A DNA stretch of 64,000 nt from Eggerthella lenta DSM 2243 (GTDB lineage: Bacteria; Actinomycetota; Coriobacteriia; Coriobacteriales; Eggerthellaceae): contig NC_013204.1 in NCBI RefSeq assembly GCF_000024265.1, positions 1,600,180 through 1,664,179 of the forward strand, in the 5' to 3' direction. How positions within the stretch are numbered: the first letter of the stretch is position 1; every line of letters starts with the position of its first letter. Shown piece by piece: positions 41,618 to 49,346 of this stretch. The translations under genes and the position numbers were made by a program. The notes under the pieces are model-generated. The model worked only from the letters and a program-made list of their open reading frames with translations. It was not told the DNA's origin and made no database searches.

Positions 41618-41833
41618 TTAGAAATCTATGAGATCTTTGACCTTGATATCGAGTCCATCGGCAATCCTGCACAAGAGATCGATCCCGACGCTCACCTGGC
41701 CGCACTCGATTTGCCATAAGTGAGTTTGGTTCGTACCCACCATAAGAGCGAAACGACGTTGGGAAAGGTGTTGCTCCTCGCGCAGCATCTTTATTGTCTT
41801 GCCCAGTATTATTCTACGGCCGTCGCTTTTCAT
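41618..41833 (-). CDS. XRE/HTH_3 small DNA-binding protein
   Basis: A 71-residue protein that is almost entirely a helix-turn-helix domain: LGKTIKMLREEQHLSQRRFA, then LMVGTNQTHLWQIECGQVSV and LLCRIADGLDIKVKDLIDF. It is similar in size to HipB-type antitoxins. It is convergent with the HipA-like kinase and divergent from the lipoprotein gene. The perfect 21-bp inverted repeat at 41851-41898, directly upstream of its ATG, is the obvious candidate operator. Whether it is an antitoxin for the kinase is inference from proximity. Confidence 0.9.
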   Translation of the reverse strand: MKSDGRRIILGKTIKMLREEQHLSQRRFALMVGTNQTHLWQIECGQVSVGIDLLCRIADGLDIKVKDLIDF

Positions 41834-41850
41834 GGTTTCAGAGTATGTGC

Positions 41851-41898
41851 TACACTTCCTTTGATGACTTGCTATAACAAGTCATCAAAGGAAGTGTA
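41851..41898. promoter_or_regulatory. Perfect 21-bp inverted repeat in a divergent promoter region
   Basis: TACACTTCCTTTGATGACTTG (41851-41871) is exactly inverted at 41878-41898 around the spacer CTATAA. The centre reads TATAAC on the plus strand and TTATAG on the minus, so a -10 box lies under the dyad. It begins 17 bp from the XRE start and 69 bp from the lipoprotein GTG, and fits an operator for the XRE protein controlling both directions. Confidence 0.7.
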
Positions 41899-41966
41899 CA
41901 AGGCTCGGATTAATTCGATTAGAGCGACTAGTGGAAAGCAGTTGCGCTTTGTTAAGGAGGGGCGGA

Positions 41967-42845
41967 GTGAAAACGATGAGGGGTCTAACGACTGCTTTTA
42001 GCTTGATCGCTGTACTTTGCTTGTTCGGATGTTCGGGCAACGGAGTCCATGATGCAGGTGATGAAGAGCAAGAAGATGCTAATTTGCAACCTGCGTTCGT
42101 GTTAAAAAGCATCGATGCTCACGCTACAATTCATGATGGTAGTGCGGTCAACGTGGTTCAGAATATAGCAACCATGGAACTCGACGATAGAGGAAATGTT
42201 ATCCGAGCGGTTTATCGCAACCAGGACAGCGGCTCCGATATCGTGGTCGTCGAGTCGGAGTTCGATGAGAGGGGTTTTCCAGTCGGACGAATCGTTGAGA
42301 AGAAGTTGTCAGACGAAACTGCAGGTACCGTCGTAACTTCGACGAGGTTCCAATGCACTCCGGACGGCGAAGGGCGACTATTAAGTGCTGAGTGGGAATC
42401 TGAAGTGAGCTTTGGCTCCGATAAAGTTACTCGTGCTTCTGGCGTGGATCGCTACTCGTATAGTCCAGAAGGTGGTTTGGCGGAAATATCAAGCGAATCG
42501 AAAACGGAAAATGGGGAAAGCTATGCGAGATCGTCGTGTTATGACGAAACCGGGTTTCTTATCGGCGTGAGCGGCAACTACGAAGATGATAGCTACTCGA
42601 AGTCATGCGAATACGATGAGTCTGGTAGATTGGTCGCTGTTTCTGTATCTCAAGAAGGTCTTGGAGTGATTGAGGAGCGCGCTTTCGCTTATGATGACTA
42701 CGGAAATCTCAAATCCATTTCGATAGCTAATGCATATGCTTCAGCTTACTCTTTTGAGTATGAATACCAAAAAGTAGAAAATCCTTCAACAATGGCTTCG
42801 ATTCTGTCGCGTGCAGGACAGACGATGTTTGGCCAATTGACGTAG
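41967..42845 (+). CDS. Lipoprotein with YD/RHS-like repeats
   Basis: A 292-residue product from a GTG start at 41967, chosen because AAGGAGG lies 6 nt upstream. The signal peptide ends with lipobox LFGC at Cys22. The mature part contains repeated Tyr-Asp/Gly-rich units such as YSPEGGLAEISSES, CYDETGFLIGVSGNY, CEYDESGRLVAVSVS and YDDYGNLKSISIA, which resemble the YD repeats of RHS wall proteins. Codons are clearly more AT-rich than in the surrounding housekeeping genes, a sign of transfer. Function is unknown; surface binding is possible. It is divergent from the XRE regulator. Confidence 0.75.
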   Translation: MKTMRGLTTAFSLIAVLCLFGCSGNGVHDAGDEEQEDANLQPAFVLKSIDAHATIHDGSAVNVVQNIATMELDDRGNVIRAVYRNQDSGSDIVVVESEFDERGFPVGRIVEKKLSDETAGTVVTSTRFQCTPDGEGRLLSAEWESEVSFGSDKVTRASGVDRYSYSPEGGLAEISSESKTENGESYARSSCYDETGFLIGVSGNYEDDSYSKSCEYDESGRLVAVSVSQEGLGVIEERAFAYDDYGNLKSISIANAYASAYSFEYEYQKVENPSTMASILSRAGQTMFGQLT

Positions 42846-42903
42846 AATGCGCTACCGCATAAGTTTTTCGTATCCAACGCTCTTGTGAAAGTGCATCTGA
42901 AAA

Positions 42904-43392
42904 ATGAATAGAGGAACGGCTTTGAAGATCTTTTACTTTTTCGAAAGGGATGTCGATCGAGGTTCGGGTAGCTTTGCTGCGGGATGCTTGTTGGCAGTGT
43001 TGTCCATAGTCTTTATGATAGGCGTTCCTGCGCTTTTGCCCGCGTATTTCATGTCCTACAGCATAGAAGAAGCTGAGAAGGTCGCTATGGCTTTCGTGTT
43101 AGGGAGTGGTTTGCTGACCCTTGTGATTGCTGCGACTGCCTTGACTTTATGTTGTAAGACGAGCAGAAGCTTTTCAGACCTTTTCATATCTTGTTTCTGT
43201 CCGACCGCAGTCGTTTCAAGCATCGTCTATTGTGCTGGCTATTGGACTGCCGAAGGGCATACGAGTGATGCTGATATTGTCCCTATGATATTCTCGAGTT
43301 TGATCATGTGCTTGCCGATGTTCGCGATACCGGCAGGTATTGCCGCGTCGATAGTATTCTTGATTATTCGCAGGAAAGCTCATGTATGTTAA
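42904..43392 (+). CDS. Four-helix membrane protein, unknown function
   Basis: A 162-residue protein with about four hydrophobic helices (for example AAGCLLAVLSIVFMIGVPAL and MFAIPAGIAASIVFLII) and a short basic tail. No family was recognised. It follows the lipoprotein gene by about 60 nt on the same strand, shares its lower GC content and is probably part of the same acquired unit. No clear ribosome site was identified, so the start at 42904 is moderately certain. Confidence 0.6.
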   Translation: MNRGTALKIFYFFERDVDRGSGSFAAGCLLAVLSIVFMIGVPALLPAYFMSYSIEEAEKVAMAFVLGSGLLTLVIAATALTLCCKTSRSFSDLFISCFCPTAVVSSIVYCAGYWTAEGHTSDADIVPMIFSSLIMCLPMFAIPAGIAASIVFLIIRRKAHVC

Positions 43393-43411
43393 AACGGTGG
43401 GGCAGAAATGA

Positions 43412-43678
43412 GAGCCTGTCGTCATTTTCCTTCCGCTGCGTTCTGTCGAAGGGTTCGCGCGCGTTTGCTCTGACGGTCGTGGACAGGTGACATTTTGCGA
43501 CGAGTACTATGGTGATACGTTCTGCGGAAGCATTTCTTTTGGGTACGATGCAAGAGGAAATCTGGAACGCATGGAATACGAAAACGGATCGTGCGTTACG
43601 TTTGAGTACGAAGAAGAAAACGAGCTCCATCCTTTCGATCTTGCGATTTCCAGGGTGATTCCGATGAAGAGCTTATAA
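43412..43678 (+). pseudogene. Remnant of a YD-repeat lipoprotein (C-terminal fragment)
   Basis: The frame is open from 43412, after an upstream stop, to 43678, but it has no good start before a GTG at 43487. It reads SVEGFARVCSDGRGQVTFCD, then FGYDARGNLERMEYENGS and FEYEEENEL, which resembles the C-terminal repeat of the lipoprotein at 41967 (YDDYGNLKS, FEYEYQKV). It lacks a signal peptide and most of the repeats. This is most likely the leftover 3' part of a paralogue lost by deletion. Confidence 0.6.
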
Positions 43679-43708
43679 CCGTCCGAACGCGTTGGTTTGC
43701 TCGATGGC

Positions 43709-43740
43709 AATAAAGTATTCCGAATGCGGAATACTTTATT
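43709..43740 (+). terminator. Hairpin at the right edge of the AT-rich island
   Basis: AATAAAGTATTCCG (43709-43722), loop AATG, then CGGAATACTTTATT (43727-43740): a perfect 14-bp stem followed by GTTTCCTGTTT. The left-arm core AAGTATTCCG recurs about 20 nt later, after TGAAA. It probably terminates the island's transcript. Confidence 0.6.
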
Positions 43741-43846
43741 GTTTCCTGTTTGAAAAAGTATTCCGCAACGGATGCCTCCGCGGCGGATGGTTCTGACGAG
43801 CGCTCGGATTGCTTGTGTGTTTGTGGCTCGGCGGGTCTTGCTGGCG

Positions 43847-43852
43847 TATAAT
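43847..43852 (+). promoter_or_regulatory. ffh -10 box
   Basis: A perfect TATAAT lies 47 nt upstream of the ffh ATG. The hexamer at the right distance upstream is poor (TGGCTC); TTGTGG at 43821 would give a 20-nt spacer. Confidence 0.5.
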
Positions 43853-43899
43853 TCCATGCATTACGCTCAATCGACGCATACGACGAGGAGTCATCTACC

Positions 43900-45318
43900 A
43901 TGCTCGAGAACCTATCGACGCGCCTGCAGGGCATATTCAGCGGTCTGCGCGGCAAGGGTCGCCTGACCGAGGACGATATCAACGACGCCATGCGCGAGAT
44001 CCGCATGGCGCTTCTGGAAGCGGACGTCAACTTCAAGGTGGTGAAGTCGTTCGTCGCCCGCACGAAGGAGCGCTGCCTCGACGCCGAGGTGCTCGATTCG
44101 CTCACGCCGGCGCAGAACGTCATCAAGATCGTGCTCGACGAGCTGACCGAGCTGTTGGGCCGCACCGACAGCAAGCTCGTCCTGAGCAGCCGCATCCCCA
44201 ACGTCATCATGCTGGTAGGCCTGCAGGGCTCCGGCAAGACGACGGCTGCCGCGAAGCTGGCCTACCGCCTGAAGCAGGAGAACCATTCGCCCCTGCTCGT
44301 GGCCTGCGACGTGTACCGCCCCGCCGCGGCCGACCAGCTGGAAACCCTCGGCGGCGAGATCGGCGTGCGCGTGTACCGCGGCGACGGCCAGGATCCGGTG
44401 AAGATCGCGCAGGAGGGCATCCAGGACGCCATCGACAACCTGCGCGACGTGGTCATCGTGGACACGGCGGGCCGTCTGCACGTGGACGACGAGATGATGG
44501 ACGAGGCCGAGAACATCAAGCGCGCCGTGAAGCCCGACCAGATCCTCATGGTGGTGGACGCCATGACCGGCCAGGACGTGGTGAACGTGGCCAGCGCGTT
44601 CTCCCAGCGCGTCGACTTCGACGGCGTCATCATGTCGAAGATGGACGGCGACGCCCGCGGCGGCGGCGCGCTTTCCATCAAGCAGGTCACCGGCAAGCCT
44701 ATCAAGTTCATCTCGTCCGGCGAGAAGCCGGACTCGCTCGAAGAGTTCCACCCCGACCGCATGGCGAAGCGCATCCTGGGGATGGGCGACGTGGTCAGCC
44801 TCATCGAGAGCGCCGTCAAGGTGCAGCAGGAGGAAGTGGAGCAGGAGCAAGCCGAGCGCATGATGCGCGCGAACCTCACGCTCAACGACTTCATCGATAT
44901 GAACCGACAGATCCGCAAGATGGGCGGCGTGTCGAAGCTGCTGTCGGCCTTGCCGGGCGGCGACAAGGCCATGGCCGCCGGCCAGGTGGACGAGAATGCG
45001 TTCGACCACATGGAGGTCATCATCAACTCCATGTCGAAGGCCGAGCGCGAGAAGCCCGAGCTGTTGAACGGCTCGCGCCGCGCGCGCATCGCGGCCGGTG
45101 CAGGCGTGAGCGTCTCGGACGTGAACCAGCTCATGAAGAAGTTCAACGAGACGAAGAAGATGATGAAGAAGATGATGCCTGCCGTGGAGGAGATGCAGGG
45201 CGGCAAGAAGGGGAAGAAGGGGAAGAAAGGCCGCAGGCGCCGCATGGGACTGCCCGGCGGCATGGGCGGCATGAACATGGCCGACCTCAAGAAGCTCCAG
45301 GACATGCTGGGCGAGTAG
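43900..45318 (+). CDS. ffh: Signal recognition particle protein Ffh
   Basis: Ffh binds signal sequences and SRP RNA and directs ribosomes to FtsY. The 472-residue protein has an N domain; the G domain with LVGLQGSGKTTAAAKLAYRL, DVYRPAAADQL, IVDTAGRLHVDDEM and SKMDGDARGGGALSI; and a methionine-rich M domain ending in a basic, glycine-rich tail (GGKKGKKGKKGRRRRMG). The ATG at 43900 gives the standard start MLENLSTRLQ. No 4.5S RNA gene was recognised in the window. Confidence 0.97.
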   Translation: MLENLSTRLQGIFSGLRGKGRLTEDDINDAMREIRMALLEADVNFKVVKSFVARTKERCLDAEVLDSLTPAQNVIKIVLDELTELLGRTDSKLVLSSRIPNVIMLVGLQGSGKTTAAAKLAYRLKQENHSPLLVACDVYRPAAADQLETLGGEIGVRVYRGDGQDPVKIAQEGIQDAIDNLRDVVIVDTAGRLHVDDEMMDEAENIKRAVKPDQILMVVDAMTGQDVVNVASAFSQRVDFDGVIMSKMDGDARGGGALSIKQVTGKPIKFISSGEKPDSLEEFHPDRMAKRILGMGDVVSLIESAVKVQQEEVEQEQAERMMRANLTLNDFIDMNRQIRKMGGVSKLLSALPGGDKAMAAGQVDENAFDHMEVIINSMSKAEREKPELLNGSRRARIAAGAGVSVSDVNQLMKKFNETKKMMKKMMPAVEEMQGGKKGKKGKKGRRRRMGLPGGMGGMNMADLKKLQDMLGE

Positions 45319-45398
45319 CGGTTCGTCCTCGTAGGATCGATCGGGCGCGAGGTTCCGCAAGGGTTCTTCTCGCGCACACGCAACGAAAGGAGGCGCAT

Positions 45399-45905
45399 AT
45401 GGCGTTGGAGATACGGCCGTACCGCGAGGAGGATCTCGCGGGCATGATCAAGGTATGGAACGAAGTAGTGGAGGCGGGGGAGGCGTTCCCGCAAGTCGAG
45501 CCCCTCACCATGGAGACGGCGCGCGCGTTCTTCGCCGAGCAGACGCTGACCACGGTGGCTGCGATCGACGACAAGCTGTTCGGCCTGTACATCCTGCATC
45601 CGAACAACGTGGGGCGCTGCGTGCACGTGGCCAACGCCAGCTACGCCGTGGCGTCCAGCGCGCGCGGCTTGGGGCTGGGCCGCGAGCTCGTGAAGGACTC
45701 GCTTGCGCAGGCCGCCCGCAAGGGCTTCCGCGGCTTGCAGTTCAACGCCGTGGTGGCTTCGAACGAGGCCGCCATCCACCTGTACGAGGACCTCGGATTC
45801 ACGCGCGTGGGCACCATACCCGGCGGCTTCTGCAGCATACTGGGCAATTTCGAGGACATGCACATCTATTACAAGGATTGCTTCGGCGCGGCGCTTCCCA
45901 GCTGA
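45399..45905 (+). CDS. GNAT family N-acetyltransferase
   Basis: A 168-residue acetyltransferase. The start is MALEIRPYREEDLAGMIKVW, and the acetyl-CoA motif is SSARGLGLGRELVKDSLAQA, followed by NAVVASNEAAIHLYEDLGFT. The target amine cannot be inferred. The ATG at 45399 is placed by AAAGGAGG just upstream; the long upstream open frame overlaps ffh and is not coding. It is followed by the second palindromic repeat. Confidence 0.9.
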   Translation: MALEIRPYREEDLAGMIKVWNEVVEAGEAFPQVEPLTMETARAFFAEQTLTTVAAIDDKLFGLYILHPNNVGRCVHVANASYAVASSARGLGLGRELVKDSLAQAARKGFRGLQFNAVVASNEAAIHLYEDLGFTRVGTIPGGFCSILGNFEDMHIYYKDCFGAALPS

Positions 45906-45949
45906 GGTTAGCCACGCGCCCGGTCCGAGCGCGCCTTGTCGCCGCATGC

Positions 45950-46008
45950 GCATCTTCGCTCCGAAAACACGCCTCAGCGCGTGGAGCGTGTTTTCGGAGC
46001 GAAGATGC
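45950..46008. repeat. 59-bp palindromic repeat, copy 2
   Basis: The left arm (45950-45972) and right arm (45986-46008) are perfect reverse complements over 23 bp, around loop CTCAGCGCGTGGA. The left arm is identical to that of copy 1 at 27101, and the loop is close to the reverse complement of the copy 1 loop. It lies in the 318-nt gap between the GNAT gene and rpsP, which otherwise holds only the rpsP promoter and no gene. Confidence 0.85.
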
Positions 46009-46114
46009 ATGCGTTGCATGCCTCGCTGCCCGCCAAACGTGGGATTTTCGAGGATGCGGGAGGTCGGGGATGCGCTCGTAAGTCCGGCGCGTTACAATTC
46101 TGCTTGGTAATCGC

Positions 46115-46143
46115 TTGTCAAACAGCAGATTACGCCGTATCAT
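46115..46143 (+). promoter_or_regulatory. Promoter of the rpsP operon
   Basis: TTGTCA (46115-46120), exactly 17 nt, then TATCAT (46138-46143): a strong sigma70-type promoter about 81 nt before rpsP, as expected for a highly expressed ribosomal protein operon. Confidence 0.8.
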
Positions 46144-46223
46144 AAGCAATTGCTGTTTTCGCTGCACCGCATACGCGCTGCACGCATCGAATCGAATGTA
46201 AGAAGCAAAAGGAGTTCATCTTC

Positions 46224-46469
46224 ATGGCAGTCAAAATTCGCCTGGCCCGTCACGGCGCCAAGAAGCGCCCGTACTACCGCATCGTCGTTGCCGATTCCCG
46301 CTGCCCGCGCGACGGCAAGTTCATCGAGGAAGTGGGTCGCTACAACCCCTGCACCGAGCCTGCCATGGTGCAGTTCGACCTGGAGAAGGTCGACCAGTGG
46401 ATCAAGAACGGCGCCCAGCCGACCGATACGGTTGCCAGCCTGCTGAAGCGCGCTCGCGAGAACGCGTAA
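46224..46469 (+). CDS. rpsP: 30S ribosomal protein S16
   Basis: An 81-residue basic protein of the small subunit with the canonical start [20 protein letters not shown], then [28 protein letters not shown] precedes the ATG. It is the first gene of the conserved rpsP-khpA-rimM-trmD cluster, which is continued by two signal peptidase genes. Confidence 0.97.
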   Translation: MAVKIRLARHGAKKRPYYRIVVADSRCPRDGKFIEEVGRYNPCTEPAMVQFDLEKVDQWIKNGAQPTDTVASLLKRARENA

Positions 46470-46474
46470 GCATC

Positions 46475-46729
46475 ATGGCCGAGCAGACGGAAGACATCGT
46501 CGGTCTCGTCGAGTCCGTCGTGCGCCCGCTCGTCGAGTTTCCCGACGATCTGGAGATCACGTCGAGCGATGCCGAGGACGGTTCTATTCTCGTCGAAGTT
46601 CGCGTGAACGAAGAAGATGCCGGCAAGGTCATCGGTCGCCAGGGGCGGGTCATCAAGGCCATCCGCACGTTGGCGCGTGCCGCTGCATCGCGTACGAACA
46701 CCCATGTCGAAGTGGAGCTTCTCGACTAA
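46475..46729 (+). CDS. khpA: KH-domain RNA-binding protein KhpA
   Basis: An 84-residue single-KH-domain protein with LVESVVRPLVEFPDDLEI, then EVRVNEEDAGKVIGRQGRVI, where the GRQG loop contacts RNA, and IRTLARAAAS. KhpA proteins work with KhpB in RNA binding and cell-size control. It lies between rpsP and rimM, the usual position, with a 5-nt gap before it and the next ATG immediately after its stop. Confidence 0.93.
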   Translation: MAEQTEDIVGLVESVVRPLVEFPDDLEITSSDAEDGSILVEVRVNEEDAGKVIGRQGRVIKAIRTLARAAASRTNTHVEVELLD

Positions 46730-47251
46730 ATGCGTACGTGGGCGAACGTTGCCGAGCTATCTAAAACGAAGACCTTGACAGGAGGGCTCGTCGCGCGCTG
46801 CGCGCCGGGTCTTCCTTTTTTGCTGGAAGAGGGCATGGAGGTGGCCTTCGTGCCGCCTCGGCACGATGCGCCGCGCCGTGCGCGCGTGCTGTCCGTGCAG
46901 GACGCGGGCAGAGACGCCTTCCTCGTGACGTTCGAAGGCGTCGACTCCATCGACATCGCCGAGTTGTTGGTGGGGTGCAGCTGCCTCGTACGCCGCGCCG
47001 ATCTGCCCGAAAGCGCGCTGGCCGCCGAGGCCGACGGCTTGGAAGGCTTTGAAGTGCACGACGCGCGCGCGGGCTTCGTGGGCGTCGTGGAGTCGGTGGT
47101 GGAGAATCCCGGGCAGTTCCTGCTGAGCGTCGCGCCCGCCGACGGGGGCAGGCGCGTGCTCGTGCCGCTTGTGGACGCGCTGGTCGTCGGTTTGGACGAG
47201 GACGCGCGCCGCATCGACGTCGACTTGCCGGACGGCCTGCTGGACCTGTAG
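46730..47251 (+). CDS. rimM: Ribosome maturation factor RimM
   Basis: RimM assists assembly of the 30S head by binding S19. The 173-residue protein has the RimM N-terminal beta-barrel (TKTLTGGLVAR, then AFLVTFEGVDSIDIAELLVG) and the C-terminal PRC-barrel-like part (VLVPLVDALVVGLDEDAR, IDVDLPDGLLDL). The N-terminus is shortened compared with E. coli. It starts right after the khpA stop, and position between khpA and trmD supports the call. Confidence 0.9.
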   Translation: MRTWANVAELSKTKTLTGGLVARCAPGLPFLLEEGMEVAFVPPRHDAPRRARVLSVQDAGRDAFLVTFEGVDSIDIAELLVGCSCLVRRADLPESALAAEADGLEGFEVHDARAGFVGVVESVVENPGQFLLSVAPADGGRRVLVPLVDALVVGLDEDARRIDVDLPDGLLDL

Positions 47252-47291
47252 CGGGCCGCGCCCTCGCCCCCGCGCCCGAAAGGACCCGCCC

Positions 47292-48014
47292 GTGATCATC
47301 GAAACGTTGTCGACGTTCCCCGACATGTACGCCTCCGTCATGGGCTCCTCCATGATGCGCATCGCCCAGGAGAAGGGCATCCTCGAGTTCAAGGCGCACG
47401 ATCTGCGCGACTGGACCCACGATCGCCACCGCACCACCGACGACGACCCGTACGGGGGCGGCGACGGCCTGGTGATGAAGTGCGAGCCCATCTTCGAGGC
47501 CTACGACGACATCGCGGGCGCGGGCCCGCGCCCGACCACCGTGTTCCTGTCGCCGTGCGGTGAGCCGTTCACGGACGCCGTGGCATGCGAGCTGTCGCGC
47601 GAGGAGCGCCTGCTGTTCGTGTGCGGCCACTACGAAGGCATCGACGAGCGCGCCTACGCGCTGGCCGATCGCGTGATCTCGCTGGGCGACTACGTTCTGA
47701 CCAGCGGGGAGCTGGCCTCCATGGTGGTCATCGACGCCGCCGTGCGCAAGCTGCCCGGCGTGCTGGGCGCCGAGACGGGCGCCCTGGGCGAGAGCTTCGC
47801 CGACGGCTTGTTGGAATATCCCCAGTACACGCGTCCGGCGACGTTTCGCGGCATGGGCGTGCCGCCGGTGCTGCTGTCGGGCAACCACGCGGCCGTAGCC
47901 GACTGGCGCCGCAAGCAGAGCCTCGAGCGCACCGCGCGCCTGCGACCCGATCTGCTCGAGGACGTCGATCTGAGCGCGGCCGATCGCGCCTATCTTAAGG
48001 ATCTGGGCCTGTGA
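47292..48014 (+). CDS. trmD: tRNA (guanine(37)-N(1))-methyltransferase
   Basis: TrmD methylates G37 of tRNA to prevent frameshifting. The 240-residue protein has the SPOUT trefoil-knot motifs: DDPYGGGDGLVMKCEP, LSPCGEPF, CGHYEGIDERA, ISLGDYVLTSGELA and YPQYTRPATFRGMGVPPVL. The start is a GTG at 47292 giving MIIETLSTFPDMY. Its stop overlaps the GTG start of the first lepB (GTGA), so the two are coupled. Confidence 0.97.
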   Translation: MIIETLSTFPDMYASVMGSSMMRIAQEKGILEFKAHDLRDWTHDRHRTTDDDPYGGGDGLVMKCEPIFEAYDDIAGAGPRPTTVFLSPCGEPFTDAVACELSREERLLFVCGHYEGIDERAYALADRVISLGDYVLTSGELASMVVIDAAVRKLPGVLGAETGALGESFADGLLEYPQYTRPATFRGMGVPPVLLSGNHAAVADWRRKQSLERTARLRPDLLEDVDLSAADRAYLKDLGL

Positions 48015-48577
48015 ATTCCGGAGAGCACGCTGCGTACCAGAAGCCCGGCATCCTGCGCCGCTTCTTCGGCCTGCTCGCTTGGACGGGCTTCGTTGCGCTG
48101 CTGTCGTGGCTGACGTTCGTGTACGTGGGGCACGCTTATGCTGTTCCCACCGGCTCGATGGAAAAGACCATCATGACCGGCGACCGCGTGCTTGCTGAGA
48201 AGGTGAGCTACTACCTGCGTGACCCGGAGCCCGGCGACATCGTTATGTTCGAAGACCCCGATATCCCCGGCCGCCTGCTGCTCAAGCGCTGCATCGCCGT
48301 GGGCGGGCAGACCGTGGACATCAACGACGAGGACGGCCTCGTGTACGTGGACGGCGTCGCGCTGCGCGAGCCCTACACCGACGGCCTGCCCACGTACACG
48401 CTTGCCAGCGACGTCTCCTACCCCTACACGGTGCCCGAAGGCATGATGTGGATGATGGGCGACAACCGAACGAACTCGCAAGATTCGCGTTACTTCGGCG
48501 CCGTGTCCGTCGCGTCGGCGGAGGCGCGCAGCGTGGCGGTGCTCTGGCCCTTGGGCGACGTGGGCCTGCTGGGATAG
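48011..48577 (+). CDS. lepB: Signal peptidase I, first of two tandem copies
   Basis: A 188-residue type I signal peptidase with one N-terminal membrane helix (about 20-38). Catalytic Ser49 is in PTGSMEKTI and Lys92 in KRCIAVGG; GDNRTNSQDSRYFG is box E. It removes signal peptides from exported proteins outside the membrane. The GTG start overlaps the trmD stop by 4 nt, so it is read from the rpsP transcript. A paralogue follows 157 nt later, and 76 nt around the Lys codon are identical between the copies. Confidence 0.95.
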   Translation: MNSGEHAAYQKPGILRRFFGLLAWTGFVALLSWLTFVYVGHAYAVPTGSMEKTIMTGDRVLAEKVSYYLRDPEPGDIVMFEDPDIPGRLLLKRCIAVGGQTVDINDEDGLVYVDGVALREPYTDGLPTYTLASDVSYPYTVPEGMMWMMGDNRTNSQDSRYFGAVSVASAEARSVAVLWPLGDVGLLG

Positions 48578-48734
48578 CCTCCCGCCTCTCGCGTCGCGAG
48601 GGTTTCGCCCGGTGATCGGGAATTTCTGCAAACTTTGTCGAACGCGCCGGACGAATTGCGCCGACGCGCTATCATATACGCTCGTGATCTTGTTCGGGCG
48701 CCGAGCGCCCGCTTCGAAAGGATAGACAGACTAC

Positions 48735-49301
48735 ATGGATTCCGGACAGCACGCCGACCGCCAGAGCCCGGGCATACTCAGAACCTTCCTCAGCCTGCTG
48801 GTCATGGTGGCCTTCGTATTCGGGCTGTCGTGGGTGCTGCGCACGTACGTGTTCCAGGCTTACGAGATCCCCTCGGGCTCCATGGAGGAGACCATCATGG
48901 TGGGGGACATGGTGTTCTCCGAGAAGGTGAGCTACTACTTCCGCGACCCCGAGCCGGGCGATATCGTGACGTTCCAGGATCCCGAGATCCCCGGGCGCGT
49001 GCTCATCAAGCGCTGCATCGCCGTGGGCGGGCAGACCGTGGACATCAACGACGAGGACGGCCTCGTGTACGTGGACGGCGTGGCGCTGTCCGAACCGTAC
49101 ACCCGCGGTTTGCCCTCCTACACGCTGGCCAGCGACGTCTCCTATCCCTACACGGTGCCCGAGGGCTATCTGTGGATGATGGGGGACAACCGCACGAATT
49201 CGCAGGATTCTCGATTCTTCGGAGCCATACCCGTCTCCTCGGTGACGGGAAGGGGCGCTTTGGTGTACTGGCCGCTCAATGATTTCAGCCTACTCGACTA
49301 G
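48735..49301 (+). CDS. lepB: Signal peptidase I, second tandem copy
   Basis: Also 188 residues, with the same layout: a membrane helix (about 20-40), Ser49 in PSGSMEETI, Lys92 in KRCIAVGG and GDNRTNSQDSRFFG. It is clearly a duplicate of the upstream gene, but differs in the N-terminal anchor and the substrate-facing region, so substrate preference may differ. It has its own start site with AAAGGATAG upstream. A TATCAT box at 48670 could be the -10 of a separate promoter, although no good -35 was seen. Confidence 0.95.
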   Translation: MDSGQHADRQSPGILRTFLSLLVMVAFVFGLSWVLRTYVFQAYEIPSGSMEETIMVGDMVFSEKVSYYFRDPEPGDIVTFQDPEIPGRVLIKRCIAVGGQTVDINDEDGLVYVDGVALSEPYTRGLPSYTLASDVSYPYTVPEGYLWMMGDNRTNSQDSRFFGAIPVSSVTGRGALVYWPLNDFSLLD

Positions 49302-49346
49302 CGCACGCGGCCGAGGGGTACGGGTTTGATCGAGACAAGGAGAACC

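Noticed and set aside
45948-46223. Small proteins encoded across the palindromic repeat (SLRKHA-like peptides)
   Set aside because: The peptides come from translating the palindrome itself and appear on both strands and in both copies, so they are repeat artefacts.
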